Source: Macrobrachium rosenbergii | Lineage: Eukaryota > Arthropoda > Malacostraca > Decapoda > Palaemonidae | NCBI RefSeq assembly: GCF_040412425.1 | Contig: NC_089795.1 | Location: forward strand, 79,347,663-79,411,662 | Reading direction: 5' to 3' | DNA length: 64,000 nucleotides | Part shown: one piece after another, positions 1 to 12,680 of the stretch | How positions within the stretch are numbered: position 1 is the first letter of the stretch | Layout of the letters: each line of letters begins with the position of its first letter | Made by a program: the position numbers and the translations under genes | The notes under the pieces: generated by a model | Databases searched by the model: none | Seen by the model: only the letters and a program-made list of their open reading frames with translations | What the model was told of the DNA's origin: nothing

Positions 1-1280
1 CGTTATTGGTTATTGTACACAAGGTTGGACATCTGAAAATAGAAGAATGGTGGTAGAAGCAAGGGTAAGGGCCTCTAAAATACTTCAAAACAGCCTCTTA
101 CAATGGGATATTCATCGTAGCAGAGATATGTCATTCATTCTTTGAAAAGCAAAAGATTCTCTTAGCTTGTTACTGGCACGATAATGAACGTTTTCAAGGA
201 TACACTTGTAAAGCTGGAAGGCGTATGAAACATTTAAATAGGTTCAGTGATTACGTTTCATTTTAGGTGCTCTTTGAATGGTAGTGATTGTTGCCTTTCA
301 GTTGGCAGACATCCCTTTTACCTGACACCCCTTTTACCTCTTCATGTGAAACACATTTGACAAAAAACTGATTGTCACTACTTACGTGAGTTTAGCTTAT
401 TCCCGAATGACGATCATGACCCCGATGTCGTTTCTGTTGTTAATATAGCATTTGAATTGACGTATTGGCAAAGAAGGTTCTGTTTTATATTTTCGTTGTA
501 AACTGTAGATTTTATTAGGTTATTTCGTAGCTTTGTTGACCTGCATTTGGAAACTCTGAGAGACATAACGAAGACGTTTATATAGCTAGAGAAATATTTT
601 TTAATAATGCTATGTAAAGGAAGACATTGCTTGTCATCTGGTCTTGCAAGGCGGTAATTAATAATATCTGGCTTCTCAGCCACTCCATAAATCAAGCCAT
701 ACGGCCCGGAAGCCTCCCCGTTAAGGCTTCCCCAAGAAGTTACGAGCAGTAACTAAAGTCCGCGTGTGAAACAGCTCAACGTGGCAAGTCTGCCAATGCC
801 TCCAAGCAGTAACGGAACCTCCCAAGCAGAGGAATTCCACGGGAGAGCCGTGCACGGTTAATTTATCGTCGAATGGCGCACCATTTGCGCTGCTTCCATT
901 TCTCCCTGAATATGTCCCGTATTGTTTATGGGCACGGCCAACGTTGCAGGCCGGGCTAATTTAGCGCCAAACAATGTTGGATGTTTTTTCGCTATGCTCG
1001 CTCGCACACTCCAAGGTCCGTCTCGTTGGCGAATGTTTGATGTGACCGATGCTGGTGGTCTCCGTTTGTTTATGCATTCGTAAACATTTGTTGTTTGTGC
1101 TTTTAGAATGCTTGTGTTTAAATGTGATCTTTGTATGAGTATTATAGCAGCCACTTTGTTTTCTTTATTGATTTATTAATCCATCTGATTGTGATGTTTC
1201 TTAAATTATCCTGAGGAAAATTTACTACTTTTCAAGATCATGAAGAATTCATGCTGCTTTAGATATTTTAGTATAAAAAG

Positions 1281-1282
<2 letters not shown>

Positions 1283-1330
<48 letters not shown>
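1283..1330. repeat. (TA)n microsatellite
   Basis: About 24 uninterrupted TA units followed by GAGAG. Confidence 0.95.
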
Positions 1331-1335
<5 letters not shown>

Positions 1336-1379
1336 TATATATAATTTTTGTCACAACCGTGATATATATGCAATCAGGT

Positions 1380-1640
1380 GTGATAAAAATTTCATAATAA
1401 GAGCTGCGTGTTCCAAACGCACCAATGAGCTATCATGGTGGAGGTGGGTTAATGCCGAAGCTAAGTATAATTTCCCCGCTCTAGGTGGATAAACAAGTAC
1501 AGCAGATTCGGCATTAACTTATAGCTCTCTTGATGGCTCATTGGGTAGACCGTCGACTGGAGTTGTTGGAAGGTAACTGTGTCGAGGGATCGAGACCCGG
1601 CAGTACCGATCCATTTGTTACTTATAATTTTTCCCATTGG
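1380..1640 (+). repeat. tRNA-like SINE candidate with internal inverted repeat
   Basis: TGGCTCATTGGG near 1533 resembles a pol III A box and GGGATCGAGACCC near 1587 a B box. Upstream, GTTAATGCCGAA (1448-1459) is perfectly inverted as TTCGGCATTAAC (1507-1518). This suggests a tRNA-derived SINE; it was not confirmed by a second copy in the window. Confidence 0.4.
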
Positions 1641-1695
1641 TGATATTCCTGAAGTAGCGTGAATTGATATTATACGACATTTAGTAGCTTCATGG

Positions 1696-1696
<1 letters not shown>

Positions 1697-1787
<91 letters not shown>

Positions 1788-1800
1788 ATGTATGTGTGTG

Positions 1801-1887
<87 letters not shown>
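1697..1887. repeat. Compound (TA)n(TG)n(TA)n microsatellite
   Basis: Two long TA tracts flank a TG/TATG segment at about 1769-1801. The overlapping IYIY/YIYI open frames on both strands are artefacts of this array. Confidence 0.95.
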
Positions 1888-1889
<2 letters not shown>

Positions 1890-2099
1890 GCAGATAAGAT
1901 TTTCCAACCTCAAAGACCTTTCCCATTGTTACGCCAGCCAGTCAACTGGTCAGTCCAGTAAGATCCCTGTATTAGCCGCGTTTCAAATTATTCTGACCTT
2001 GTGTCGTCTGGAAGCGTTACGGTCAACTTGGAAATTTTCATTGAGGTTTTCCAGCGGTTTTGTTTTGCGAGGACGCTCTCGAATATCTTCTGCGAAGAG

Positions 2100-2486
2100 A
2101 TTTCAGTTTTCTGAAAAGAAAGCTATTGTGCCGGCTTTGTCTGTCCGTCCGCACTTTTTTCTGTCCGCCCTCAGATCTTAAAAACCACTGAGGCTAGAGG
2201 GCTGCAAACTGGTATGTCGATCATCCACCCTCCAATCATCAAACATACCAAATTGCAGCCCTGTAGCCTCAGTAGTTTTTATTTTATTTAAGGTTAAATT
2301 AAGCTATAATCGTGCTTCTGGCAACTATATAGGATAGGCCACCACCGGGCGGCCGTGGTTAAAGTTTAATGGGCTGCGGCTCATACCACATTATACCGAG
2401 ACCAACGAAAGATAGATCTGTTTTCGGTGGCCTTGATTATACGATGTACAGAAAACTCGATTGCGCCGAAGATACTTCGACGCAAT
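2100..2486 (+). repeat. Decapod-type interspersed repeat with long hairpin
   Basis: Non-coding repeat. Arms at 2187-2217 and 2243-2275 (ACTGAGGCTAGAGGGCTGCA versus TGCAGCCCTGTAGCCTCAGT) can form a stem of about 30 bp with a 25 nt loop. The unit ends in a small palindrome, TTGCGCCGAAG..CTTCGACGCAA (2461-2485). I recall very similar sequence in decapod transcripts and 3' UTRs; this is memory, not a search. Confidence 0.6.
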
Positions 2487-3477
2487 TTTTCCTTGTTTAT
2501 TATTAAAATCTTCGTATTATGCAAGTTTTTCATTTTTGGGACTAGACTTGAAGATGAAGATCATTTCATCCTTTTGCTTATGGTTGTGTTTCATTAAAGT
2601 TGATTCCAAGAATTTAAAATGTAAAGTATATATATTGTCCATAGAAATGCCTCGTGAAAACTGGCTGTAAGGATTATGCTTTATTGAGGATAATGGTGAT
2701 GAATGGTTCAAGGTGTGTAGGGCACAGATGTGCTGCTCGTGAGCCATATGTTTCTATGTAAGTATAGAATGACACTTATGTTAGAGAAGATTTCTGCACC
2801 CAGGTTCATCCCTTATTCAGCAATTTACAGGTTAACGTAGCAGTAACAAACACGCGCACACACACACACACATAGGCTATATATTACACACATCAGACAG
2901 GAAGGGGAACAGGAATACTCTTGATTAGTCATTAGATTACAGATTACATGTTTATTCCCAACGTTTCATAATCCATGATTACATCATCACGGGTTCTAGA
3001 ATGATAAAACAAAAAACATTGACAATAACTATCAAAGAAAAAAAAGACACAAAGGTAATTAATTTCTCAGTGTTTTGACTGTTCCTCAGTGTCCTTTGTG
3101 TAAAATTTCCCTTTTATATATTATGAATTAACGTATACATGTATGCGTGTGTTTTTGTGTAATTATCAAATGGCGGAAAGATCGTCCTAGCCTCAGGTAA
3201 TTACAGCCAAAAGAAAGCGAACTTGGACCTTCTCACCGACCAAGAGGAGGAAGCGTTGCATGCCCCGGGCTTGGCTGCGAAATGAGCATAATAACCCCGT
3301 GGCCAGGTTACCAACCCATTAAACATGATCTTGCGGTAAAGTAACGGGAGTGGATTATTACTCTTTTAAAGGAAAGTATACGTAGATTGTTTACGGTATC
3401 AAACGCATATACAAACAGACACACACACACACAGATAGAGAGAGCAAAATTAGGGTTTTTTCTTAAACAGGGGAGAT

Positions 3478-3773
3478 CCAGTAGGGGGTTAGTGTCATCG
3501 GTGCACCTCACGCGGTACACTGTAGGTATTGCTTGAGGTTCTTAGGTGCGTCCCTTAAGCCCCTAGCTGCAACCCCTTTCATTCCTTTTCCTCTGCCTCC
3601 ATTCATATTCTCTTTCTTCTGTCTTACTCTCCCGTCTCCTAAAAGTTGTGCAACTGAGACGTTTTCCTCGTGTTACACTTTTTCAAACCTTTCTACTCAG
3701 TTTCCATTTCAGCGCTGAATGGCCTCGTAGGTCGCAGCGCTTGCCTTTAGCCTAAATCTTATGTTCCATTTAG
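3478..3773 (-). repeat. SINE-like repeat family A, copy 1
   Basis: Minus-strand copy of the family seen at 6697-7009: shared blocks include CTGTGAGGCCATTCAGC-like, AGGTTTGAAAGGTGTAACA-like and the terminal GGTGCACTG..ACCCCCCTAC end, here reverse-complemented. The short open frames inside it are not genes. Confidence 0.75.
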
Positions 3774-4493
3774 AGGGGAGATAAAAAAAACAGGATTGAT
3801 AAATATAGAGTAAGAGTATAATATTAAATAATAATACAATCCAAAGCCAAAAGGTCGGAGGCTACAGCTGCCACTTTCACCCGAGTTTCCACTGCACTGC
3901 AACTGTGGCAACCCGAATTATCCTTACATGGCCGTGTTTCTTAACAAATGGTTATACTAATAAAGAAGTTCAAGGAAGGTACGAGAATTCGGAATATTTT
4001 GATGGGAGGATACTGAGAAAATTGTCGAACTGGTAGTGTTAACCAGTAATTACGTAAGTCATAAAATGTTTAATTTGTAATTTTTATTCCTATTTTGTGT
4101 CCCCGTTAAATATACAGTGATGAGTAATGATTTATAAAATTACTGAAAATTAATCTGAGACTTCTGGCATGATCGATGAGAATAGGGCACGGTGTGTAGG
4201 GAGATACAGGTGACCAGCCTCCTGTATAGATGAATGAGGAATCGAATGCTGTGGAAGTATTTGGTGTGTATGTGTTTGTGTACGTTATATCGCACCCCCA
4301 AGGCGATCAGTACTATTTAAAGAAACTCTGTCGTTGCTAAGAAAAGATGTTTCAGTATTAATTAGACGGTGGTCCGGCTTTCCTATCTTCCCGTATAATT
4401 TCCTCGCCTCAGAGGTCAGTGGTGACAGGAAGTCGCAATCTCGAGGAACGAGCTAAAATCTTTTTATTTAACTTTTCATTAAAAATTATTTTC

Positions 4494-4494
<1 letters not shown>

Positions 4495-4547
<53 letters not shown>

Positions 4548-4548
4548 T

Positions 4549-4621
<73 letters not shown>

Positions 4622-4632
4622 CACACACACTC
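4495..4632. repeat. Compound (CA)n(TA)n microsatellite
   Basis: CA units at about 4496-4546, TA units at about 4555-4614, then CA again. Confidence 0.95.
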
Positions 4633-5149
4633 ACAGTATGTATGTCTTCATCTCCCAGTTGTTATATTCGCCAGTGCAAAGTAAAATATTTGTAATGCGA
4701 CGAGCCTTTACACACTTTCTGAGGTTACAAGCAATATCTGACTGATTACCCACAGAAGAATTATAGATTAGTTTTGGGTTGTGTAAATTCTTTATGAAAG
4801 TTATTTACATCCGTTTCCTTTAAAGTTTACCGCATTGATTTCAGCGTTAGCCTCGTTTGATAAATTTCGGTGTCGGTCTGGTGAACAAAAAAGAGAAATG
4901 GGTGGGGTGTTGTGTATGGTCGAATTAACAGACATAATGGAAATTATTCTTGTGGCCAATTAACGTCCACTCATTGGACTACTTATCTTTGTGTCTAGGA
5001 AGACCACGTAATATTCGTTCAGCCATTTCACTTAATGAATACCTTGCGTCGTCAGCGCGGCAATGCAAGGACTTTCCTCAGAAAATAAAGCAATCTGCGG
5101 TCGAAGCCAGTTCCCCCCCAGTCCCCGAACTGTGGAATGCGTTGGACAC

Positions 5150-5200
5150 GAAGAAGAAGAAGAAGAAGAAGAAGAGAAGAAGAAGAAGAAGAAGAAGAAA
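5150..5200. repeat. (AAG)n microsatellite
   Basis: Imperfect GAA/AAG repeat that translates as poly-Lys/Arg. No coding context. Confidence 0.95.
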
Positions 5201-6182
5201 CAAGCCGAGCACTCACTCGCATTGTTTTGAAAAGAACGAGGCAGAGCTTACAGTGTAGGAAACGGCCCGGAACGTCCTTCGAAAATATGACGACGGAGAT
5301 ACTCGTTTAGCATCCCGAATTGCGGCGTCCGTGGCCTTGGACAGATGGTGTGGCGTCTCAAAAGAAGACATATTTTGTGGTCAGTCCACCTCAGAATCAT
5401 CTGGCAAGTCTGGGACTTGGTTATTATCGTCATTTGTTCCTGTGTGTGGTTCAGCACATCGTTTTTCTTTTAAATGTTGATGTACAAAGTGCTCACTTTT
5501 TTACTTTTTTTTTTTATTAAATACGGATGTTCTGCTCATTTTAGGTGCTGGATTTTTGTTGAATTCTTAGAATTTTTCTGCGAGGCACACACACTGTTTT
5601 TCCTTGTTCTTGCTAATTTTTGAAATACCGTTTTTAATATTAGTCTTGATATTGTAGGTAAAAAAAAAATTTTAAGTAATCATTTAACTTGCTTTTTTAT
5701 TTTAAAGGCTAGCGCTTATGGAAAACTTATCAATTAATGAATAGCTTTTAGAGAAATATCTGTAAAGTTTTCATTAATATAGTTTTTTCTTAGAGGAATT
5801 CTATAATTTTATCTTTCTTAGAACGACGTGCCAGAAGTCAAAGCTACATGGATTTTGAGATAAATTTATCTGTGTGACTAACAGAACTAGTCGGTCCGAC
5901 ACTTGGAATTACCATGACTATTTTAGGATCGCTGAATGCGCCTGCCTTTATCTCTTTTATTGTTATAAAAGATTATTTGTCCTGTGGTCAAATTTGGAGG
6001 GCTGTCGATTAAGTATTACTGGATTTATTAATTCGATTAGATTAATAAATACTTTTAAAATTCCTTCTGTTACATCGGGCGTTTATTTAGTAACTATGTA
6101 CATGATTCCAGTCTCATCATTCTTGGGTCCTTCCAGTTTTCCTCACAGGAGTTTGGTCTGAGAAAGTCTCTTTCAATCATGC

Positions 6183-6245
6183 TTATACATACATACATAC
6201 ATACATATATATATGTGTGTGTGTATGTGTATATATATATATGAA
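6183..6245. repeat. (ATAC)n/(TG)n/(TA)n microsatellite
   Basis: Tetranucleotide CATA units, then TATA and TG blocks. Confidence 0.9.
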
Positions 6246-6696
6246 TGTATGTACATACAGTATATATTCTTGTTCTCAAAATGTTGCTGAATTATTCAGG
6301 TGCACCGTATAATGTTGCGCATTATATCAAAATAATTCTTGTAAGAGGTTGGCTGTTACAAGAGAACTGGCATATTGCACTTTTTTTTTTTTTTAAGATA
6401 GAGGCCTATAGGACGGGCAACCCTGCGCCCTTACGTAGCCCAGGCCCGAGTAAAAAAAAAATGGTTAGTTAATCGAAGGAAACGATAGACGCATCACTTG
6501 AGGAATTGGAGGTCGTTTTGTGATTGTTGTCAGTAAAACCACGGCATTGTTCTGTAGATGCCAATCCTTTTGCGAAGTACCACGAGTTACACGTTATTGT
6601 GCTTTACAAAGAGGAAAAATTCTTGCGTAGGCAGTCCAAGGAATACAGAACATTGGAGATATTCGTTAACCGAAGGAAATACCCAGCGCAGAAAAT

Positions 6697-7009
6697 GGAA
6701 TGGAATGTAGAATTTTGACCAAAAGGCCAAGCTCTGGGACCTGTGAGGCCATTCAGCACTGAAACGGAAATTGACAGTAAGGAGGTTTGAAAGGTGTAAC
6801 AGGAGGAAAAATCTCTCAGTTGCACTATGAAAAAATTGTTAGGAGAGGGTGGAAAGCAAGATAGAAGAAAGAGAATATGAACGGAGGTACAGTAAAAGGA
6901 ATGAAAGGGGTAGCAGCTAGAGGCCGAAGGGACGCTGCAAAGAACCTTAAGCACTGCCCACAGTGCACCGCATGAGATGCACTGACGGCAACACTCCCCT
7001 ACGGGGCAG
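6697..7009 (+). repeat. SINE-like repeat family A, copy 2 (best preserved)
   Basis: About 310 bp running from GGAATGTAGAATTTTGACCA through ATTCAGCACTGAAACGG, GTAGCAGCTAGAGGCCGAAG and GCTGCAAAGAACCTTAA to CCCCTACGGGGC. Four related copies occur in the window in both orientations. The 157-codon minus-strand frame across it is not a gene. Confidence 0.8.
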
Positions 7010-7504
7010 CGCAGAAAATAGGTAAAGAGTAAAGAATACACGGGGAAAGTTGCCATGGGGAGCGTGCGGTCAGGCATAAGTCCTCAACATGTCAGGGGGT
7101 GCGTTTTGTGTATTTGCTTTTGCAGTGTACAGCAAACAGGATAGCAAAACAGCAGACGATATCGTGCGGTGAAAGGGAGAGGGTGGAACGGAACACTATT
7201 TACAAAATACGATGAGATGAAGCTTTGAAGATTTTCGTTGCAATATGGTTATTGTCGACCGCAGGATGTATGTTGATGATTGTATGTTCAATAGAATACC
7301 GTAGCGAGAGAAGGCGAAAGGCTATGAAAATATATTGTTGTTAAGGTTACATAGGGAGTATTGCCAAATTGCGAAGTTTGAAAGGTTTGAAGTTCCTGCA
7401 TATACGAGTATAGGTGTAAACACAGAGTTATGTTGAATGATAAACGCAAAGCGTGGACAGGGAATCCAGCGACTCTGAGGATTTGTGATAAAACTGTTAG
7501 AGAG

Positions 7505-7508
<4 letters not shown>

Positions 7509-7559
<51 letters not shown>

Positions 7560-7590
7560 TATATATATATAATACAATATATATATATAT

Positions 7591-7655
<65 letters not shown>
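7509..7655. repeat. (TA)n microsatellite with internal palindromes
   Basis: Almost pure TA, broken by AATACAATA and ATTGTATA, which are themselves inverted, so the tract can form a cruciform. Confidence 0.95.
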
Positions 7656-7658
<3 letters not shown>

Positions 7659-7897
7659 GGAAAAAATTCAGTAATAAATGATGAAAGGAATAGCGCAGGT
7701 TCAGAATGGTCTGAACAAAAAGAAGTGTAGATGGATAAAGTTTTAGGTTGATGTTATCTATGAGAGTTGAGATCCAGAGTAAAGAAAAATATGCTTTTAT
7801 GTGGTTATTTCCACCGAACAATTGAAAGTTGATACGCTGAGAATATGCAAACAACAGCACTTTGCTTCCATTCGGAAACGGGTCTTGAAAAACGGTT

Positions 7898-7933
<36 letters not shown>

Positions 7934-7945
7934 TGTGTGTGTGTA
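7898..7945. repeat. (TG)n microsatellite
   Basis: About 22 TG units with one interruption. Confidence 0.95.
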
Positions 7946-8616
7946 GTAGTTCATTGTGCTGCCAGAAGAAATGATGACAGACTGAAAAGATTGAGAATCC
8001 GGATATGGGTTTTTTTTTTGGAAGGGAGAGGAGGGTCCGAATGGAATGTGAAAGAGTTTTGCAGATAACGCTTTACAGATTGAGGATGCGTTTTATTTCA
8101 CATTTTCGTTCTCAACAACACTTTAAAAATAGGTTTCACTTTTAAGCAGTCAATCGGAAGATGTAAAATATTGAATTCTGGAGCCGGAACAATGCGATTT
8201 TCACAAAGCATGTAAGGATTAAAGTGATTTGCCAGTACTGAAAGTTGAAGTTGATTTGTACGAAAAATGTAAAAGGATTCTTGGATTAAGGATAAGAAGA
8301 CCAGGAAAGTGTTCCGCTCCAAGTGCCAAAAATGATAGCAGGGAGAGGCTTTGATACTATGTGAAGGCTAGGAGCTTATGCAAATGAAATGTAACAGAAA
8401 AATGTTCTTGATTATCCTTCAAGCCATACGTAGTTTGAATGTTAATATGTCACATTAGTTTTTAAACTCACTTCCGTTATTTTTCCCACCAGTGCAAATA
8501 CGATATTTTATTTTGTTTCAAACGTATGAAGTAATCATAAACGGCTTGTAGATTTTATACGGGAGACCAAGCCTTATATACATTATATATATTCTCACTT
8601 GTGGTAGTGCTATATA

Positions 8617-8767
8617 CAGTGGCGTCATCTAAGATTTTTCGGGAGGGGGGGGAGGTTTAGAACTTATGGTATGGGTGGGGTGGCGAGCGAAGCGCATTTT
8701 GGAGCATTTTGAAGACATATAAGAGCTGTATTGAGTTAATAAATCAGCAAACTGGTTCCCCCCCACA

Positions 8768-8813
<46 letters not shown>

Positions 8814-8906
8814 TCAAAGGCTAGAAGTGAAAAGCCAAGTCTGGGGATCGGTGACTTGAGGGCGGGCAAGTGCTCCCCCTAGGGCCACCCCCCCATGACG
8901 CCCCTG
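8617..8906. mobile_element. hAT-like MITE carrying an (ATT)n array
   Basis: Terminal inverted repeat CAGTGGCGTCAT at the left and ATGACGCCCCTG at the right. The flanking 8-mers GCTATATA (8609-8616) and GTTGTATA (8907-8914) agree at 6 of 8 positions, as expected for an old 8 bp target duplication. The interior holds G-rich and C-rich ends, an (ATT)n run at 8768-8812 and no ORF. The class assignment is inference from TIR style and duplication length. Confidence 0.6.
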
Positions 8907-8959
8907 GTTGTATAACCTGCGTGAAATAAAACGAAAAGAAAGTGCATGCGTTGATAACC

Positions 8960-9146
8960 TCTGTGATCTTGAAGTGGTGCCATTTGACCAGTGCCTAACT
9001 GGCCCTCTTCCTCAGCTCCTTGCCTCCCTCACAGGGCAGTGAGACACCCAGTTGCCAACGTCGAAGGTGGTGATCTTTTCATCTCCGGTGTTACGTGGGT
9101 GAAGAAGTGCAGAGCATTTAAGAGGATTCATTCATAGTTTTCCGAG
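8960..9146 (+). other. Candidate 5' UTR exon for the secreted gene
   Basis: A non-repetitive stretch with mixed composition ends in TTCCGAG|GTAAGAATC, a strong donor, 4.2 kb upstream of the exon that begins exactly at an ATG. The left edge is arbitrary. This is inference from splice-site quality only. Confidence 0.2.
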
Positions 9147-10480
9147 GTAAGAATCTAGTGAAGTGATCGCCTAGTTTTTTGTGTGTATAAATAGATCCCA
9201 TTGTAAATCGATGTTTCGTATCTTCCTTATTCCATGGAAGGAACATTTTCATGAATTCTGAATCATGTTACGAGATGCCCACGTTGTAATATTGTTTTCT
9301 TACGGATCCTATCGTTTTCTTACATCTTCTTGCCCTCTCAGTTGTTGTCAGTTGTCAACGTGGGGATAATAGTTTAGCAATTAAAAAACTGGATGTATTC
9401 TGTTCAGTAAATTATTTGGTATGTGCTCGTGTTATGTAACGTCAGTGGATACACGCTGACGTGTGTTTTCTCATTGTTTATTCTTTGGTAATTTTCGCCA
9501 CGCTTTTTGCGTGGTTCTTCCGAGTGCATTTTTCATCTGTTCGTTATTGAAGACGTGTTAGTAAAAAAATTTTTTTTTTATAGAAGCTACTTCAGATATG
9601 AGGAAACTTTTCCAATGAAGAGAAATTTTTGGGTTTCGTATGATGAAGGAAGTTTTGGAGTGATGGGAAATTCCGTGGCGTTTTGCAACAGAACTGCAGT
9701 GTTTTCATTGTGAATTTTTCATATTGTTTGATCATTTAGGACGTGGTGTTCTTTAAGGAAAGACGAACAGTTGCATGATATATAAATTACAATAAAGATA
9801 TCTTTCCATATAGAAGTGAATTTAAATGAATCATTGTAAGTTTTTCCCTCTTAGATTAAGCTAGTTTCATAATAACACAGAAACTTATTCCTTTAAGGAA
9901 CCTACAGTTTTTTTCTTTGCCAGATCCTACCCCTCTCTCTGCTCATTATTCGGTGTATAAAAGGTTTGGACGTTTTCAAAGAAAAATGGGCAATAAACAA
10001 ATACCGTGAATTAAAGACTCTGCTACGTTCTGTAGCATAGCCTTCCACATCACACCACCCGTACGATTGGATGCTGAGCAGACCAGAACACCATACCCGC
10101 CCCCCGCCACCCTATGTCCCAGATACTCGTGTATGGATATCGAAGAGAATGGTTTCCTTGTTTTAGCGCCAAGAGTCCTGATGTAGTTTTGTCAATGGCT
10201 TCTCTGTTACGGGCGTTGTTTGTTGCAAGTGCTGTTTCTTAGCCTTGGTCGGGCCTCTTCTGGGATTCTGTTTACTTGGATATTTTTCCTTGGGACGTAT
10301 GTGCCTTGCTTGTTTGTGTACATAAACACACAAGCAGACACGTACACACGCCCATATAATGTACACAGTTAAAGACGTGTGAAACTAGGTTATGTATTAA
10401 TGCATGCGTATGCGTATACATACATACACACACACGCGCATATATATACGAGTATGTGCGTGTATGTATGTATATGTATG

Positions 10481-10481
<1 letters not shown>

Positions 10482-10540
<59 letters not shown>
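10482..10540. repeat. (TA)n microsatellite
   Basis: TA array preceded by TATG/TACA tetranucleotides from about 10420. Confidence 0.95.
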
Positions 10541-10545
<5 letters not shown>

Positions 10546-10922
10546 GTTTAAATCATGCATAATTGTATACATAATAATACCATATACTACGCATTACTGA
10601 AGCAAATGTCTTGTGTTGAAAGCGTCCCAGTTTGTGATTGGTCAAGATCTTTGGTTGGACATCCATTCAAAATGGTGTTTAAGCATTAAAAGCGAGAGTA
10701 GGTTTGCTTGCTGTACTTCAATTCATTTCTGTGTAAGTTTCTTAACTTGTAAATCTTTAAATGGTCGTTGAGGAGAATTCTTTTATGACAATTCAGACAT
10801 GGGCGTAGCAAGGGGGTTGGGGGTTGGGGGTCGTTACCCCCACTTGACAGTAAATAATTGTGGTAGTTTTTCCTGAAATTGTATAAATTAATTAATTTTT
10901 TATGGAAATGTAAATGACAATT

Positions 10923-10925
<3 letters not shown>

Positions 10926-10999
<74 letters not shown>
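10926..10999. repeat. (TA)n(TG)n microsatellite
   Basis: TA tract followed directly by TG tract. Confidence 0.95.
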
Positions 11000-11003
<4 letters not shown>

Positions 11004-11739
11004 CTGGCTTAAATAGATCGTTCTGTTATTTAATTTTAGGTTCATTTTTAAATTAAGATAAAATCATATCTTGGTGTATTGCAGATTTCATCATTAGTAA
11101 TCGCTCTTATGAGCGTATGTTCAGTAAACCGTAACGAATTGAATTAGATATTAACACTTTATTGGCGTTGGTCGAAATACCATGTACATCCTTCTTGCAC
11201 ACATAAGAATGTGATTTATAAAATGATATGTATACACAAAATTTGTTCGCTTACCGTAATATTTTTGTTCCCAAGTTCAACTGCTTGCGCATTAATTTAT
11301 CATTCTCCAAACGAGTAATAAGCAATAAGTTTTGAACAAAGCTATTGATAATCAGTATGTTTTATATATACGTCCTCAAGGATTTTAAATGAGAAAAATA
11401 TGTATAATGCGGACATTCCGATTAGGTTGATATGTAGGCATACATAAAAAAAAAATATTTCATTAAAAGAAAAATTGTCTTATTGAATGTGGCTGTTATA
11501 TCTAGTGCATTTATTTTTTGTCTGTTACATGACTGTTCCTCGGAAGACACTCAAAAGCAAAGAAAAATCAGTGAACATTTGAGAAATGGTCTTTGACTAT
11601 ATTCATCAATCCTGCCAGCAATGAAGCTTAATATATTATAAATGATAATGATGTATTGTGATCAGAATCAAAATGCCTGTTAACAAGCAGACCGGCCAGC
11701 ATTGACACATCTTATAACCTCTTGAAAGTGCATCAATGT

Positions 11740-12680
11740 AGTACTGAAAGAGCCCTCGTCTTGGACAGCCTTTCCTAGGGAAGTCCCGGGGCCTCTGCCC
11801 AGCCGGAAGCCTTGTTTTTAGGGCAACCTTCCCCTTAAATCCTAATAACCCTGCCTGACCAGTTGGCCCTACTTTGGAATTGCCTTCCCCAAGAGAGCCT
11901 GGATACCTTACCCAGATGGAAGCCTCTCCCTCCCTGGCTACCTTTCATGGCAACCCCAAGGGTGCCCACCATCCTGATGGGAGGACCTCCTCCTAGGTTG
12001 CCTTTCCCAGGGAACCCCTTGGGCACCTACAAGAGGTGTGCACCCCTTTGGATATGCTCTTCTGCCTGGTAGGACCCCTGCCTACTTCTTGGGAAGGCAG
12101 CCCCGAAAGGGCTTTTTGGGCACAGGTGTCTCGACTCCATCTGGAAAGGCACTGCAGGGAAGGTGCTGGAGATCGTCCTACAGGGATGCCCTCCTTAGAA
12201 AGTCTTGACCCCCACCCCCGTGGTGCCGTCCACTTCCAGATATGCTTCCGAGTATGGTAGGAGTGCTCCCGTTCTGAGACCCTCCTCAAGGAATGCTTCC
12301 TGGCTTGGCAGAAGCCCAACCTTCCTCCTTGGAAGACAGTTCTAGAGGAAGGCCTCAGTGGGTGCTCTGCCTCCCTCTGGGAAGGTGTCCCTGGAGGAGG
12401 GTGTAAAGAGCCTTCTCAAGGGATCCCTTGCATATGAAGCCTTTTCACTAACTCTTATGGTGAGGGCCTCCTCCAGGGATGCTTCCAGGCATAGCAGGAG
12501 CCCTACCAGTAGTAGGGCTCCCCTCCAGCGTGCCATGGCTCTCAATTTGAAGACATCCCCAAGGGCTGTCTGCCTTTGGAAGGCCTTTGCTCTCACCCCC
12601 GAGGTGAGCCCCACATCCGGGAATGCTTCCCGGTCCGGGCCATTTGTTGCTACTTCTCAGCCTGGGCAACGTATCGCATC
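11740..12680. repeat. GC-rich degenerate minisatellite
   Basis: About 940 bp of strikingly GC-rich DNA in AT-rich surroundings. Units of about 35-56 bp open with GGGATGCTTCC, GGAATGCTTCC, GATATGCTTCC or GGGAAGG-like boxes (near 12050, 12095, 12142, 12183, 12239, 12290, 12332, 12380, 12421, 12476, 12528, 12563 and 12620). Overlapping open frames on both strands reflect the scarcity of AT-rich stop codons rather than a gene. Confidence 0.7.

Noticed and set aside
1461..2181. Open frames rich in Tyr-Ile repeats on both strands
   Set aside because: They translate the (TA)n(TG)n array; no codon bias, domain or splice context. The same holds for frames at 4409-4745, 7288-7860, 10686-11045 and 14474-14812.
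6604..7077. 157-codon minus-strand frame
   Set aside because: Coincides with SINE-like family A copy 2; its relatives at other sites are broken in this frame.
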